Positions 18,356 through 27,160 of a stretch of 64,000 nt of DNA are shown here, piece by piece. A program made the position numbers and the translations under genes. Each line of letters opens with the position of its first letter. Within the stretch, counting starts at the first letter, position 1. Source of the stretch: Mycobacterium lentiflavum (lineage in GTDB: Bacteria; Actinomycetota; Actinomycetes; Mycobacteriales; Mycobacteriaceae); NCBI RefSeq assembly GCF_022374895.2, contig NZ_CP092423.2, positions 4,836,001 through 4,900,000 of the forward strand, read 5' to 3'. The notes beneath the pieces are model-generated. The model was given only the letters and a program-made list of their open reading frames with translations. It made no database searches and was not told where the DNA came from.

Positions 18356-19198
18356 ATGCGCATCATCGACCTGCATTGCTACCCCAATACCGAGCCGCTA
18401 ATACGAAGTCAGGGGCCATACGTCGAAGCGTTGAGTCGCTACTGGAAACGGAACTGGGTCGCCAAACAGGAAGACGAGGTCGTCGAAGATTTCAAGGCTG
18501 CTGGCGTGAGCGCGGTGCTCGTCGCCTTCGACATCGAATCGGTTGCGGGTACCGAGCCGTGCAGCAACGAGTATGTTGCGGGTTTCCGGGATCGGCATAA
18601 GGATGTGATCCTTCAAGCATGGGGTGCGGTTGACCCCCTAAAAGGTGAAGCCGCCGTTTCACAAGCAAAGTCGGCGTTCATCGACCACGGTCTGCTTGGC
18701 TTCCACTTCCACCCGATCATGGGGCATTACTCTGTCGACGACCGCGCGCTGTATCCGCTGTGGGAAACGCTCGCCAGTCTCAAATGTCCCGTGATGATCG
18801 ATGCTGGGACGACTGGAATGGGCGCTGGGCTGCCAGGCGGACTGGGAGCAAAAATTCATCACGCCCATCCGCGCGCCATCGACACGCTCGCTGCTGACTT
18901 CCCGTCATTGACGATCATCGCAGCACACCCCGGCTGGCCCTGGATCGACGAGATGACAGCGGTTGCGCTGCACAAAGGAAATGTGAGTTGGGAGCTTTCC
19001 GGTTGGGCCCCAAAGTATTTCCCGGAGTCGCTGCGCAAGGACATTGCAGGACGACTCCGTAACAAAATCATGTTCGGCAGCGACTACCCGAGCATTCCTC
19101 ATCAACGCCTCTTTAAGGAGTGGGCCGACTTAGGCCTTGCCGACGACGTAATGGAGCAGATTTTTCATGGCAATGCCGAACGAATCCTCGGGGTGTAG
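18356..19198 (+). CDS. Amidohydrolase-related (amidohydrolase 2) protein
   Basis: 280 residues with the TIM-barrel metal-hydrolase pattern: N-terminal RIIDLHCYPN, IIAAHPGWPW in the middle and MFGSDYPS near the end (catalytic Asp). At the start the common D-x-H-x-H has Tyr in place of the second His (Asp5, His7, Tyr9), so one metal ligand is altered. A decarboxylase or lactonase/hydrolase on a ring-derived acid is expected from family and context. It has its own operator-like dyad 29 bp upstream although it follows the acyl-CoA dehydrogenases on the same strand. Confidence 0.82.
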   Translation: MRIIDLHCYPNTEPLIRSQGPYVEALSRYWKRNWVAKQEDEVVEDFKAAGVSAVLVAFDIESVAGTEPCSNEYVAGFRDRHKDVILQAWGAVDPLKGEAAVSQAKSAFIDHGLLGFHFHPIMGHYSVDDRALYPLWETLASLKCPVMIDAGTTGMGAGLPGGLGAKIHHAHPRAIDTLAADFPSLTIIAAHPGWPWIDEMTAVALHKGNVSWELSGWAPKYFPESLRKDIAGRLRNKIMFGSDYPSIPHQRLFKEWADLGLADDVMEQIFHGNAERILGV

Positions 19199-19201
19199 CC
19201 G

Positions 19202-19993
19202 GTGCCAGATTCAATACTGATGGCAGTTGAAGACCGTACTGCTGTCATCACCATCAATGAGCCTGATCGCCGCAACGCGATTACGATGCCGATCTCGTCG
19301 GCGCTGCGGGCCGCTGTGGAGGCCGCCGAGGCGGACCCCGCTGTGCACGCGCTGATTGTGACAGGTGCTGGCAAGGTGTTTTGCGCCGGAGCCGACCTTA
19401 CCTCGTTAGGCACTGCCACCGAAGATGGTCTGCGGTGTATCTACGACGGTTTCCTGGCTGTCGCACAGTGCTCGCTGCCGACCATCGCCGCAGTCAACGG
19501 GCCCGCGGTCGGCGCCGGACTTAATCTGGCCCTGGCTGCCGATATCCGAATCGCAAGTCCCAGTGCGGTATTCGATCCACGGTTTCAAAAACTGGGGATT
19601 CATCCTGGCGGCGGCGCGACGTGGATGCTGCAGCGTGCCGTTGGGCCACAGGTCGCCCGCGCGTTAATCCTGTTCGGGCTGACGCTGGACGCAAAGGCAG
19701 CCGCGCACCACGGTTTGGTGCTTGATGTCGCTGAGGATCCGGTGGCTGCCGCGCGCCAACTCGCCGGAGGTCCTGCCGGCGCTCCGCGGGACGTCGTTAT
19801 CGCAACCAAGGCGTCGATGCGCGCGACGGCCAATCCTGGCACGGTGGATCTTGACCAGCACCGCATCGCCGTTGAGACCGAGTTAAGCCCGCAGGCCGCA
19901 TCGATCCTTTCGCCCGAGTTCGCGCAACGGCTGTCCGCCGCGCAACGGCTGTCCGCCGCGCAACGGCTGTCCGCCGCGCAACGGCGGTCATAG
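19202..19993 (+). CDS. Enoyl-CoA hydratase with repeat-extended C-terminus
   Basis: 263 residues, starting GTG 19202 just after the amidohydrolase stop (ATG 19220 is an alternative). Crotonase segments are FCAGADLTSLG and AAVNGPAVGAGLNLALAADIR. The expected end (SPEFAQRL) is followed by three perfect copies of a six-residue unit (AQRLSA) made by an 18-bp DNA repeat, an unusual tail that probably arose by slippage. Likely hydrates the enoyl-CoA made by the acyl-CoA dehydrogenase pair. Confidence 0.9.
   Translation: MPDSILMAVEDRTAVITINEPDRRNAITMPISSALRAAVEAAEADPAVHALIVTGAGKVFCAGADLTSLGTATEDGLRCIYDGFLAVAQCSLPTIAAVNGPAVGAGLNLALAADIRIASPSAVFDPRFQKLGIHPGGGATWMLQRAVGPQVARALILFGLTLDAKAAAHHGLVLDVAEDPVAAARQLAGGPAGAPRDVVIATKASMRATANPGTVDLDQHRIAVETELSPQAASILSPEFAQRLSAAQRLSAAQRLSAAQRRS
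19921..19985 (+). repeat. 18-bp tandem repeat in the 3' end of the enoyl-CoA hydratase gene
   Basis: The unit CGCGCAACGGCTGTCCGC is repeated three times without mismatch (19921-19974), and an 11-base partial copy follows. It is in frame, so copy-number change lengthens or shortens the protein tail by six residues per unit. Confidence 0.92.
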
Positions 19994-20322
19994 TGCCTCC
20001 GGTCTGAGTGGCTCACCGATTCTGTGGGCGGAGGTGGCTGCTGATGCGAGAATCTGGTCCGGCGCCGCATCCGAGCCGCCTCGTCTGACATCGTGACCGG
20101 TAGGTCAGCACCGATTGACTGGCCCGGCCGGGTTCTAGAATGACCTGCGACGATGACAGCAGACGACGCGGCTTGCGGGGTTCGCGTTACGATCCCGGCG
20201 TCGACGGTGCACCGCTAGAAGCAATCGAAGCCATGTTTGGCAACAGCGTATTCCCCTGACTCAAAATTTTTGGCAGGTCGCTAGTTGTAGATAACTGCGG
20301 GCCATTGCTGGAAGGTTGAGCG

Positions 20323-20615
20323 ATGATTCGGTCGCGGCGCACCAAGATTGCAGCCGGTAAGAAGGCGAGGCTGGCATTGGCGGTTGCTTGCCGACGAGAT
20401 GACGTTTGCTGAAGCGGCGCGCCGATGTGTCCTTGCTCCGCGGCAGGGTCTACCAAACAGCGTCCGTCGTGATGACCTCCGGCTACGGCACGTTCGCCGT
20501 CGAACGATTCTTCGGCCCGCTTAAATGCGAGCATCTGTTGCGCGGCTGCATCGGTGACTGCGACGCACTCGACATGGATGTCCGCGACTTCTGCATCATC
20601 TGCGACGCCATTTGA
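20323..20615 (+). mobile_element. IS3-type transposase remnant, internally deleted
   Basis: The left part reads like a transposase helix-turn-helix (AAGKKARLALAV, then ADEMTFAEAARR in a shifted frame). The right part (20406-20615 frame) reads like the catalytic C-terminus (VERFFGPLKCEHLLRG...GDCDALDMDVRDF). Everything between is missing. About 330 bp before it (19994-20322) contains no gene I can recognise. Confidence 0.6.
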
Positions 20616-20827
20616 CCCCTCCGGGCCCTCGCCGACTGCGCACCCCAGCCGGCCTGCCTCGACCCAAAAACCCGCCAACTTTTTGACACACGACGGTTTC
20701 AGTGATCGCACGGCGGCATACGCGCGCTGGGTATTGCCCCCTACGTGCGGTGACACCCGTTGTCTTCTGCCCTGGCGGGTCTTCATTGCGTAGTCGTATT
20801 CCACCGCAAAGTTTCCATTCCGAGGAC

Positions 20828-20842
20828 ATTGATGTGCTCAAT
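20828..20842. promoter_or_regulatory. ATTGAT-GTG-CTCAAT, one-mismatch copy of the LysR-type palindrome (copy 2)
   Basis: It matches 11 of 12 defined bases of ATTGAT-N3-ATCAAT and keeps the T-N11-A spacing. It lies 133 bp upstream of the Rieske dioxygenase alpha subunit, in an otherwise gene-free stretch (20616-20974). Confidence 0.6.
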
Positions 20843-20974
20843 GGGCACGATTGACATTGTCCGTTTCCGCTAATGTGTCCTGCGCCCTACCGTGGTGTCA
20901 TCGGTTAGGTGCGTCACAGCGGCATGGCCGGTGTTTTTTACCGACAGATGTCGCCTTGTCAGGAGTAGTGAAAG

Positions 20975-22375
20975 TTGACCGTTATGGGCAAGATGCATGC
21001 AGCGCAGCCACTGAGCCCTCGACTCGAGAGAATGCTCGACCGGGTGGCGGGCGCACTCGAAGAGGAACTCCTCCCGGTAGAGATCTTCAACGACCAAGAG
21101 GTCTTTGAGGCCGAGCTGGATCGGATCTTCACCAACACATGGGTTTTCGTCGCCCACGCCAGCGAGATCCCGAACCCCGGTGACTTTGTCCAGCGTCGCA
21201 TCGGCCTCGATCCGGTGATCGTGACCCGTGACGGCGACGGCGAGATCCACGTGCTATCCAACTACTGTCGCCACCGCGGCACGCAGGTATGCCAGACAGA
21301 TACCGGTAATTCTCGGTTCTTCACTTGCCCCTACCACGGTTGGACCTACTCCAACAACGGGGATTTGGTCGGCACCCCAGCGATGCAACGAGCCTATGGT
21401 CGTCGGCTTGACCCGAAGCAGTGGGGTCTGCTTCGGGCCGCGAAGGTCGACTCCCGGCAGGGCTTCATCTTCGCGTCACTGTCCCCGGACGTGCCCTCGC
21501 TCGAGGAGTACCTTGGTGGCGGCGGCTGGATGCTCGACCTGATCACGGGTCTGCACCCGGACGGGATGCGTGTCGCAGGACCGCCGGAGCGCTACAAGCT
21601 GAGGGCCGACTGGAAAACCGCCGCGGAGAACTTCGCCGGCGACGTCTATCACCTGATGAGCCTGCACTTTAGCGTCGAGGAAATCCACCTCTTTGAAGGC
21701 CTGCGCGTCAACTGCGAAATCGGCCGCGCCTACGAGTTCGAGAATGGCCACAGTTTCATGGGCCACGCTTGGCCGACGGTGATCCATCCCGGGTACCTGT
21801 TGTGGGGCTACGGACCGGAAATTACCTCACGGTTCGACCTCTCAGAACTCGACGAGACCCAGCTCCATGTCGTCAACAATGAGCCGCCGACGGTGGGCAC
21901 ATTGTTTCCGAATCTCAGCTTTATCCGGTTCAATTGCCCGCTCGTGCCCGGTGGGCCGTATTCGGTGATGACAAGCTTCCGGCAGTGGCAACCCATCGCG
22001 CCGGGCGAGCTGGAGCTGTGGAACTGGCAGTTCGTCTGGAACTTCATGTCGGAGGAGGAAGCACAGCAGGCCTACATCACCGGCCAGTATGCCTTCGGGT
22101 CATCGGGGCTCTTCGAACAGGACGACACCGTGGCGTGGGAGGGCCTACCTCGGGTCGCGGCCAGCTCGTGGGCGCGTAAGGCGGGGCTACAGTTGCACTT
22201 TCAGCAAGGCAAAGACTCGGCGGTCGACCAATCGCGCGACCCGGAGTGGAAGGGACCCGGCCTGCGCCGCAATACCGGCTATGGCGAGCACAATCAGCTC
22301 GCCTTTTACCGGCACTGGCTAGAAGTCATGCGTGGGGGGACCGCGACGATCGCCGATGGAACGGAACTGACATGA
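20975..22375 (+). CDS. Rieske aromatic-ring-hydroxylating dioxygenase, large (alpha) subunit
   Basis: 466 residues from TTG 20975 (AGGAG nine bases upstream; ATG 20984 is the alternative). The Rieske cluster ligands are Cys98, His100, Cys118 and His121 (NYCRHRG...TCPYHGW). The mononuclear iron site is Asp223, His226, His231 (GDVYHLMSLH), with the bridging Asp one ahead of its His as usual. The enzyme would make a cis-dihydrodiol from an aromatic ring using electrons from the ferredoxin and reductase encoded downstream. Overlaps the beta-subunit gene by ATGA. Confidence 0.95.
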   Translation: MTVMGKMHAAQPLSPRLERMLDRVAGALEEELLPVEIFNDQEVFEAELDRIFTNTWVFVAHASEIPNPGDFVQRRIGLDPVIVTRDGDGEIHVLSNYCRHRGTQVCQTDTGNSRFFTCPYHGWTYSNNGDLVGTPAMQRAYGRRLDPKQWGLLRAAKVDSRQGFIFASLSPDVPSLEEYLGGGGWMLDLITGLHPDGMRVAGPPERYKLRADWKTAAENFAGDVYHLMSLHFSVEEIHLFEGLRVNCEIGRAYEFENGHSFMGHAWPTVIHPGYLLWGYGPEITSRFDLSELDETQLHVVNNEPPTVGTLFPNLSFIRFNCPLVPGGPYSVMTSFRQWQPIAPGELELWNWQFVWNFMSEEEAQQAYITGQYAFGSSGLFEQDDTVAWEGLPRVAASSWARKAGLQLHFQQGKDSAVDQSRDPEWKGPGLRRNTGYGEHNQLAFYRHWLEVMRGGTATIADGTELT

Positions 22376-22893
22376 CTATTGCCGTCCCAAGCCAGGCCAT
22401 CGACGCCCAGTTGCTTGCCACCGTCACCCAGTTCCTCGGCCTAGAAGCACGCCTGCTGGACGAGGGCAGGGAGGACGAATGGCTCGAGCTCCTCGACGAC
22501 GAGGTGCTCTACGTCGTGCCGATCCGTCAGGCTACCGTGCCCCGGGCCAACGAGGTCGACCATGCCGCGTTCCGGCTGCGTGACACCAAAGCCCATGTGC
22601 GCACCCGCATTGAGCGGCTTCACACCGGCCACGCCTACTCCGAAATCCCGCCATCACGCACGTTGCGCATGGTCGGCAGCATCGAGATCACCGGGGTGCA
22701 AGCGGACGTAGTGTCGGTGACCAGCGCGGTGCTGGTCTATCGCCAGCGAGGAATCGATGCGCATTTCGATCTCATCCCGGCACGCCGCTACGACCGTATC
22801 CGAATCAGCGCACACGGTCCCAGGCTGCTTTCCCGGGAGGTAGTGCTAACCGAGACGAGCGTAGCCACACCGAACCTGGGGATCTTCTTATGA
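22372..22893 (+). CDS. Ring-hydroxylating dioxygenase, small (beta) subunit
   Basis: 173 residues, ATG within the alpha-subunit stop. SnoaL/NTF2-like fold typical of beta subunits, with the landmark WLELLDDEVLYVVPI near the start and LLSREVVLTETSVATPNLGIFL at the end. Structural partner of the alpha subunit in an alpha3beta3 dioxygenase. Confidence 0.92.
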   Translation: MTIAVPSQAIDAQLLATVTQFLGLEARLLDEGREDEWLELLDDEVLYVVPIRQATVPRANEVDHAAFRLRDTKAHVRTRIERLHTGHAYSEIPPSRTLRMVGSIEITGVQADVVSVTSAVLVYRQRGIDAHFDLIPARRYDRIRISAHGPRLLSREVVLTETSVATPNLGIFL

Positions 22894-23117
22894 CCGAGAA
22901 ACCATTGGCCCACAGTGTGCACCTGGCGGTGGACGCTCAGCGCTGTCACTCCTTTGGCCTCTGCGTGGCCCTGCTGCCCCACGTTTTCGTTGTGCCGCCA
23001 GGAAGCCCCACTGTCATCCTGCTGAAAACCAGTGTCGACGAGCGTGACCGAGCCGACCTCGAAGAAGTTGTCCGGCAGTGCCCGACCCAGGCGATCTCGA
23101 TTGTGGAGGGCCCCTAG
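22890..23117 (+). CDS. [3Fe-4S]-type ferredoxin
   Basis: 75 residues with cysteines at 19, 25 and 64 (CHSFGLC ... CPTQAI). The fourth cysteine of a 4Fe-4S site is absent, so a 3Fe-4S cluster is expected. Such ferredoxins usually serve actinobacterial P450s. Their use with a Rieske oxygenase resembles the phthalate 3,4-dioxygenase systems of actinobacteria. Starts within the beta-subunit stop (ATGA). Confidence 0.9.
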   Translation: MTEKPLAHSVHLAVDAQRCHSFGLCVALLPHVFVVPPGSPTVILLKTSVDERDRADLEEVVRQCPTQAISIVEGP

Positions 23118-23119
23118 CC

Positions 23120-24331
23120 GTGGGTCCGTCACTGCGCAATGTCGTCGTCGTCGGAGCGTCAGCCGCGGGTCTTGCAGCCGCTGACGGACTGCGCGAGGCT
23201 GGCTTCGACGGATCGGTGACGATCCTGTCTGCGGAAACGATCGCACCCTACGACCGGCCGTCCCTGTCAAAGTCGTTGCTAGCCTCCGTCGATGAACCAC
23301 GTCTGCGCCAGCTTCGTACCGCCGACCATCTCGCCGCCCAGCGATTCGACCTCCGCCTGGGGGTGGAAGCGGCGGGGCTGGACATCGACCGTCGATATGT
23401 CGTGACCACCGACGGCGAGGCGCTGCCTTATGACGCACTGATCATCGCCACCGGTACCCGGTCACGGACTATGTGGACCGTGGAGGGTCGGCCGCTGCCC
23501 ACGCTGCGCACCGCGGCCGACTTCGCAGTCTTGCGGCAAGCCGCCGCGTCGCACAGCGACGTCACGTTGATCGGGTCGGGGTTCATCGGGCTTGAGCTCG
23601 CTGCCGCCTTCCGGTCGCGGCGGGTCGATGTCACAGTGTTCGGACGGGCTAGCGTTCCTCTGGTCGACGTGCTAGGCCGTGAGATCGCTGCCGCGCTGCG
23701 CACTTTGCACGCCGAGCGCGGCGCTATCGTGCACTGCGGGCGCCAGGCTGTCGAAGTCTCTGGAGAACCCGGCGGTTACACGGTCCGCACCTCCGATGGC
23801 TATTGTCACCGCACCTCATATGTGATCGCCGGAATCGGGGTTGACCCGGAGACGGCATGGCTGGCCCGATCAGGTGTGGCCGTCGAAGATGGGGTGCTCT
23901 GCGACGCGGACGGACGCACCAGCGCGCCCGGGGTGTACGCCGCCGGCGATGTCGCCCGCTACGCTGACCCGACGGGCGGTCGCCGCGTGCGTATCGAGCA
24001 CTGGACCAACGCTGTCGAACAGGGCCGCCACGCCGCACTCAACCTGGCGCGGGGAGAGCGGCGTCCGTTCGTCAGGGTTCCGTACTTCTGGACCGACCAG
24101 TACGACCGGAAGTACCACTGCTATGGCCACCGGTCGCCCCGTGACCATACCCGAGTCGTGGAAGGGACGCTCGACAGCGAGTTCATCGCTCTCTACGGCG
24201 ACGGGACCCACCTCCACGGCGTTATTGCGTGCGGCTGCCTGACATCGCTGGCTGGGTATCGCCGACTGCTGCAGCGCCGGGCCAGCTATGCCGAGGCGAT
24301 CGAATACACCACGATCGCGGCCTCGCTATGA
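23120..24331 (+). CDS. NAD(P)H:ferredoxin reductase (FAD-dependent)
   Basis: 403 residues from GTG 23120, two bases after the ferredoxin stop and behind GGAGGG; the frame is open 14 codons further upstream inside the ferredoxin gene. Two dinucleotide folds are visible: VVVGASAAGLAAADGLREAG for FAD and VTLIGSGFIGLELAAAF for NAD(P)H, then GVYAAGDVARY, the second FAD motif. Completes a four-component dioxygenase. Confidence 0.93.
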   Translation: MGPSLRNVVVVGASAAGLAAADGLREAGFDGSVTILSAETIAPYDRPSLSKSLLASVDEPRLRQLRTADHLAAQRFDLRLGVEAAGLDIDRRYVVTTDGEALPYDALIIATGTRSRTMWTVEGRPLPTLRTAADFAVLRQAAASHSDVTLIGSGFIGLELAAAFRSRRVDVTVFGRASVPLVDVLGREIAAALRTLHAERGAIVHCGRQAVEVSGEPGGYTVRTSDGYCHRTSYVIAGIGVDPETAWLARSGVAVEDGVLCDADGRTSAPGVYAAGDVARYADPTGGRRVRIEHWTNAVEQGRHAALNLARGERRPFVRVPYFWTDQYDRKYHCYGHRSPRDHTRVVEGTLDSEFIALYGDGTHLHGVIACGCLTSLAGYRRLLQRRASYAEAIEYTTIAASL

Positions 24332-24365
24332 CCATGAAACATGAGTGAAAGAAGGAAATCGGATT

Positions 24366-25178
24366 ATGCAAATGCTCAGTGAGCATGTCGTTCTCATCAT
24401 CGGGGGCGGCTCAGGTCTTGGTCTAGGGATTGCTCGTCATTGCCGTGACGAAGGAGCCCAGGTCGCAGTGATGGAGGTGTCGGCGGAGAAAGTCACCGCG
24501 CTCAAGGAAGAATTCGGCGACGATATCTTGGCGGTGCAAGGTGATGTGACCCTCGTCGAGGACCTGCAGCGTTGCCGTACCGCGGTGGTCGAGCAGTTCG
24601 GCCGGCTCGATGCACTCATCGGTTGCCAGGGCATCTTCGACGGCAATGTGGCGCTGCGCGACGTCCCGGTCGAGAGCGTCCCCGCACTGTTCGACGAGGT
24701 GTTACGTATCAACGCGTTGGGCCACATCCTGGCGGCGCGGGTGTTCGTCGACTTACTCGAGCAGTCCGAAGGCGCCATCGTCTTGACCGCGTCGGTAGCG
24801 GCCTACGCTGCTGACGGAGGTGGCCTGATGTACACGGCGTCGAAGGGTGCAGTGGTCAGCATCATCAACCAACTCGCGTTCGAGTTCGCCCCCCGGGTAC
24901 GGGTCAACGGCGTGGCGCCCAGCACCTTCACCAACAGTCAGTTGCGCGGGCCGGCAGCGCTGGGCCTGGAATCGCAAAAACAATCCGACATCCCCAAGGA
25001 AGACTTCTTGCGGTTATTCCTGTCACTCGTGTTGTTGCAGGAGCTACCAACCCCTGAAGACTTCGCTCCGCTGTATGCCTTCCTCGCGTCAAGACACAAC
25101 AAAATCATGACCGGGCAGACGATAATCGCCGACCAAGGAATGTTCAACCGCGCGGTTCTGAGCAAAGGAGCAGCGTGA
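24366..25178 (+). CDS. cis-dihydrodiol dehydrogenase (short-chain dehydrogenase)
   Basis: 270 residues from ATG 24366 with AAGGA about nine bases upstream. Cofactor motif GGGSGLGLGIA and catalytic YTASK with an upstream Ser in LTASVAAY. Position right behind the dioxygenase genes and similarity to BphB/BenD-type proteins point to rearomatisation of the cis-dihydrodiol to a catechol. The gene ends 31 bp before the 3' end of the convergent LysR gene. Confidence 0.9.
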   Translation: MQMLSEHVVLIIGGGSGLGLGIARHCRDEGAQVAVMEVSAEKVTALKEEFGDDILAVQGDVTLVEDLQRCRTAVVEQFGRLDALIGCQGIFDGNVALRDVPVESVPALFDEVLRINALGHILAARVFVDLLEQSEGAIVLTASVAAYAADGGGLMYTASKGAVVSIINQLAFEFAPRVRVNGVAPSTFTNSQLRGPAALGLESQKQSDIPKEDFLRLFLSLVLLQELPTPEDFAPLYAFLASRHNKIMTGQTIIADQGMFNRAVLSKGAA

Positions 25179-25209
25179 CCGACGTCCGTGGTTGTTGCCG
25201 ACGTTGTAG

Positions 25210-26172
25210 CTAATTGCGTCCGGTGCCCGGCGCTTGCGCCAACAGATCGACTCCTGCGGGACCACGAGTTGCCGTCGCCGTGGCCTGTCGACGCAGCTCA
25301 ATCCTTAGCCACTTGTTTCCGGGCTCGCGCTCGGCACGTGGTGTCCACACCATGATCTCGGTGAGTGGCTTCAACTCGATAGGCGGTTCAAGCAGCCGCA
25401 GCCATGAAGCGGCGCCAACGGCAAGGGCGAGCCGCTCATGGATCAGTGTGATAAGCGGTCCGCCGCGCAGTAGGAATGGTGCGAGGCTAAATCCCGCAAT
25501 GACCTTGGTATTTCGCGACACGCCCAGGAAGTCGAGCTGCATTTCGGCGATTGATGGGGTCCGACCTGAGCTGGTCGCCAGATACGGCAGCGTGCTGAAC
25601 TGCTCCAGAGTGATCGCATCGCCGACCTGCTCGTTGGCGGCATCGACAGCGCAGACAAACCGGTCCTGATAGAGGACCTCATGTGGGTAGTGCGAATGCT
25701 GAACGAAGACTTCGCGCGGAATGAGCAGCAGATCGGCCAGGCCGCGTTGCAGTCGTTCAGCGTAGTCATCACCCGTGGGCGTGATGTTCAGTCGCACGTT
25801 GGGCGCCTCGTCGTGCAACGCGGTGATGAACGGATGCAGAAATGTCAGGGTTGTGCGGTCGCTGGCGATGATGTTGAACGTCCGATGGTCACTTGTGGGG
25901 TTGAATCCACGATGCTCGAGCACTAACTCAATCCGGGCCAGCGCTTCGCTGACCGGCTCAAACAGGGACTCTGCTAGAGGCGTCGCAACAAGCGCTTGTC
26001 CCTGCCGCACGAGGACGGGGTCGCCCAGCAGCTTCCGTAGCCGGCCGAGAGTGGTGCTCATCGCCGATTGCTTGACGTTGAGGCGGTGCGCCGCGCGTGT
26101 GACACTGCGCTCGGTCATCAAAGCGTCGAACGCGACAAGCAGATTCAAGTCGATCCGGTTGAGGTCGACCAT
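25210..26172 (-). CDS. LysR-family regulator (NodD-like), paralogue 1
   Basis: 320 residues from ATG 26172. The N-terminal winged helix (DLNLLVAFDALMTERSVTRAAHRLNVKQSAMSTTLGRLRKLL) is the LysR domain, and an effector-binding domain of the NodD type follows. It is a close paralogue of the LysR at 48428: most of the first 250 residues match by eye. It faces the Rieske operon tail to tail. Its own upstream region (26173-26480) has no gene and no copy of the ATTGAT palindrome. Probable activator of island catabolic operons. Confidence 0.92.
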   Translation of the reverse strand: MVDLNRIDLNLLVAFDALMTERSVTRAAHRLNVKQSAMSTTLGRLRKLLGDPVLVRQGQALVATPLAESLFEPVSEALARIELVLEHRGFNPTSDHRTFNIIASDRTTLTFLHPFITALHDEAPNVRLNITPTGDDYAERLQRGLADLLLIPREVFVQHSHYPHEVLYQDRFVCAVDAANEQVGDAITLEQFSTLPYLATSSGRTPSIAEMQLDFLGVSRNTKVIAGFSLAPFLLRGGPLITLIHERLALAVGAASWLRLLEPPIELKPLTEIMVWTPRAEREPGNKWLRIELRRQATATATRGPAGVDLLAQAPGTGRN

Positions 26173-26480
26173 CCGGTGCCTCCAGCGGTTCGTAACGGTC
26201 CGGTCAAATCTATCTCCGAGAAATGTTTACTTGTGCCAGAGAATCGATGTTGCGAGCTTTCAGCTTTGCGCCAGCGAGATCCCTACGCGGCGTTGAAGTC
26301 ACCAGGGGGCTGGTGAGATATGAGGGCGTCGTGTCCTCGCTTTCTGGGCCCGGGGTGAGTCCACCATGGGTCGTGGCCCGTTTTCAAGGGGAAACCGGAG
26401 CCAGGGAAGTCTGAAGCTCACTGCGAACCGCGCCATCGTTTTAGCACCGCGGGTGTGCCCGCCAGCCTCGGCGGCCGCGG

Positions 26481-26591
26481 TTATGTAGGCGGATAGGCGG
26501 GGGGCGGATACGTTCCCCGCAGTATCCACGCAAACCAGTTCATGGCGTATTCGATCTCGTCGCTAGCATCGTAGTCGGGGCTGGGATCCAT
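26481..26591 (-). CDS. Short conserved-looking protein at the end of the mce operon (36 aa)
   Basis: ATG 26591 to TAA 26481, 36 codons, on the same strand as the mce operon and 53 bp after the CAP-domain gene. The product begins with an acidic stretch (DPSPDYDASDEIEY), continues with an aromatic segment (AMNWFAWILRG) and ends in a proline-rich tail (YPPPAYPPT). That is a non-random composition with normal codon choice. No ribosome site stands out. Function unknown. It could be an authentic small protein or the displaced tail of a larger one. Confidence 0.5.
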   Translation of the reverse strand: MDPSPDYDASDEIEYAMNWFAWILRGTYPPPAYPPT

Positions 26592-26644
26592 GTCGGTGTC
26601 CAATCAGTATGGGGATTCGGAAGCGCCACCTATGGCCTGCGGGA

Positions 26645-27160
26645 TCACGTCGGGTGGCCATACACGGCGACCACCACGGTGCGGCTCAGGCTGTTCTCCG
26701 ACCACACGCCCATGGAGCTGTTGGCGCAGTCGGACATGATGGCAAACGAAGGGGGGTTGTAATACCACTGGTTGAGAATCTCGATGCCGCTGATGGCTGC
26801 AGCGGGGTTGATTGCGACGGTCTCGGCGGCTTTGCCGTGAAACCCCGCGGCGTTGGCGCGGTCTTGCGGCGTGGAGCCGTCGGACCCGATGTCGCCGTCA
26901 AGGCTGCGGTTATTCAACACGTCCATGGTGTGCCAGTGCGCTGCCAGTTGCAGTCGCGCATCGATTTTCACGTCGTTGCTGCATCCAGCTTGGTGCTGGA
27001 CCGTATAGACATTGGCCACGACGCTGTCGTTGAGCCGCTTGTTGTCGGCCCGGGCGCCGGGTATCGCCGCGACAGTGGGCATCAGCGACGCCATGGCCAG
27101 TGCTCGCACGGCTCTGGCCGTCAAGCGATACAGCTGGCGGCAGTTCGGTTGGGCCGTCAT
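26645..27160 (-). CDS. Secreted CAP/SCP-domain protein
   Basis: 171 residues from ATG 27160, overlapping the previous stop by ATGA; the frame is open 20 codons further upstream. A signal peptide (RLTARAVRALAMASLMPTVAA) ends near ARA-D. The rest resembles mycobacterial CAP (cysteine-rich secretory/PR-1) proteins: SGIEILNQWYYNP, SSMGVWSENSLSRTVVVAVYG. Such genes are frequent next to mce loci. Role probably at the cell envelope. Confidence 0.75.
   Translation of the reverse strand: MTAQPNCRQLYRLTARAVRALAMASLMPTVAAIPGARADNKRLNDSVVANVYTVQHQAGCSNDVKIDARLQLAAHWHTMDVLNNRSLDGDIGSDGSTPQDRANAAGFHGKAAETVAINPAAAISGIEILNQWYYNPPSFAIMSDCANSSMGVWSENSLSRTVVVAVYGHPT

Noticed and set aside
20187..20804. 205-codon minus-strand frame
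   Set aside because: Covers the IS3-type remnant antisense; the plus strand has the recognisable transposase pieces.
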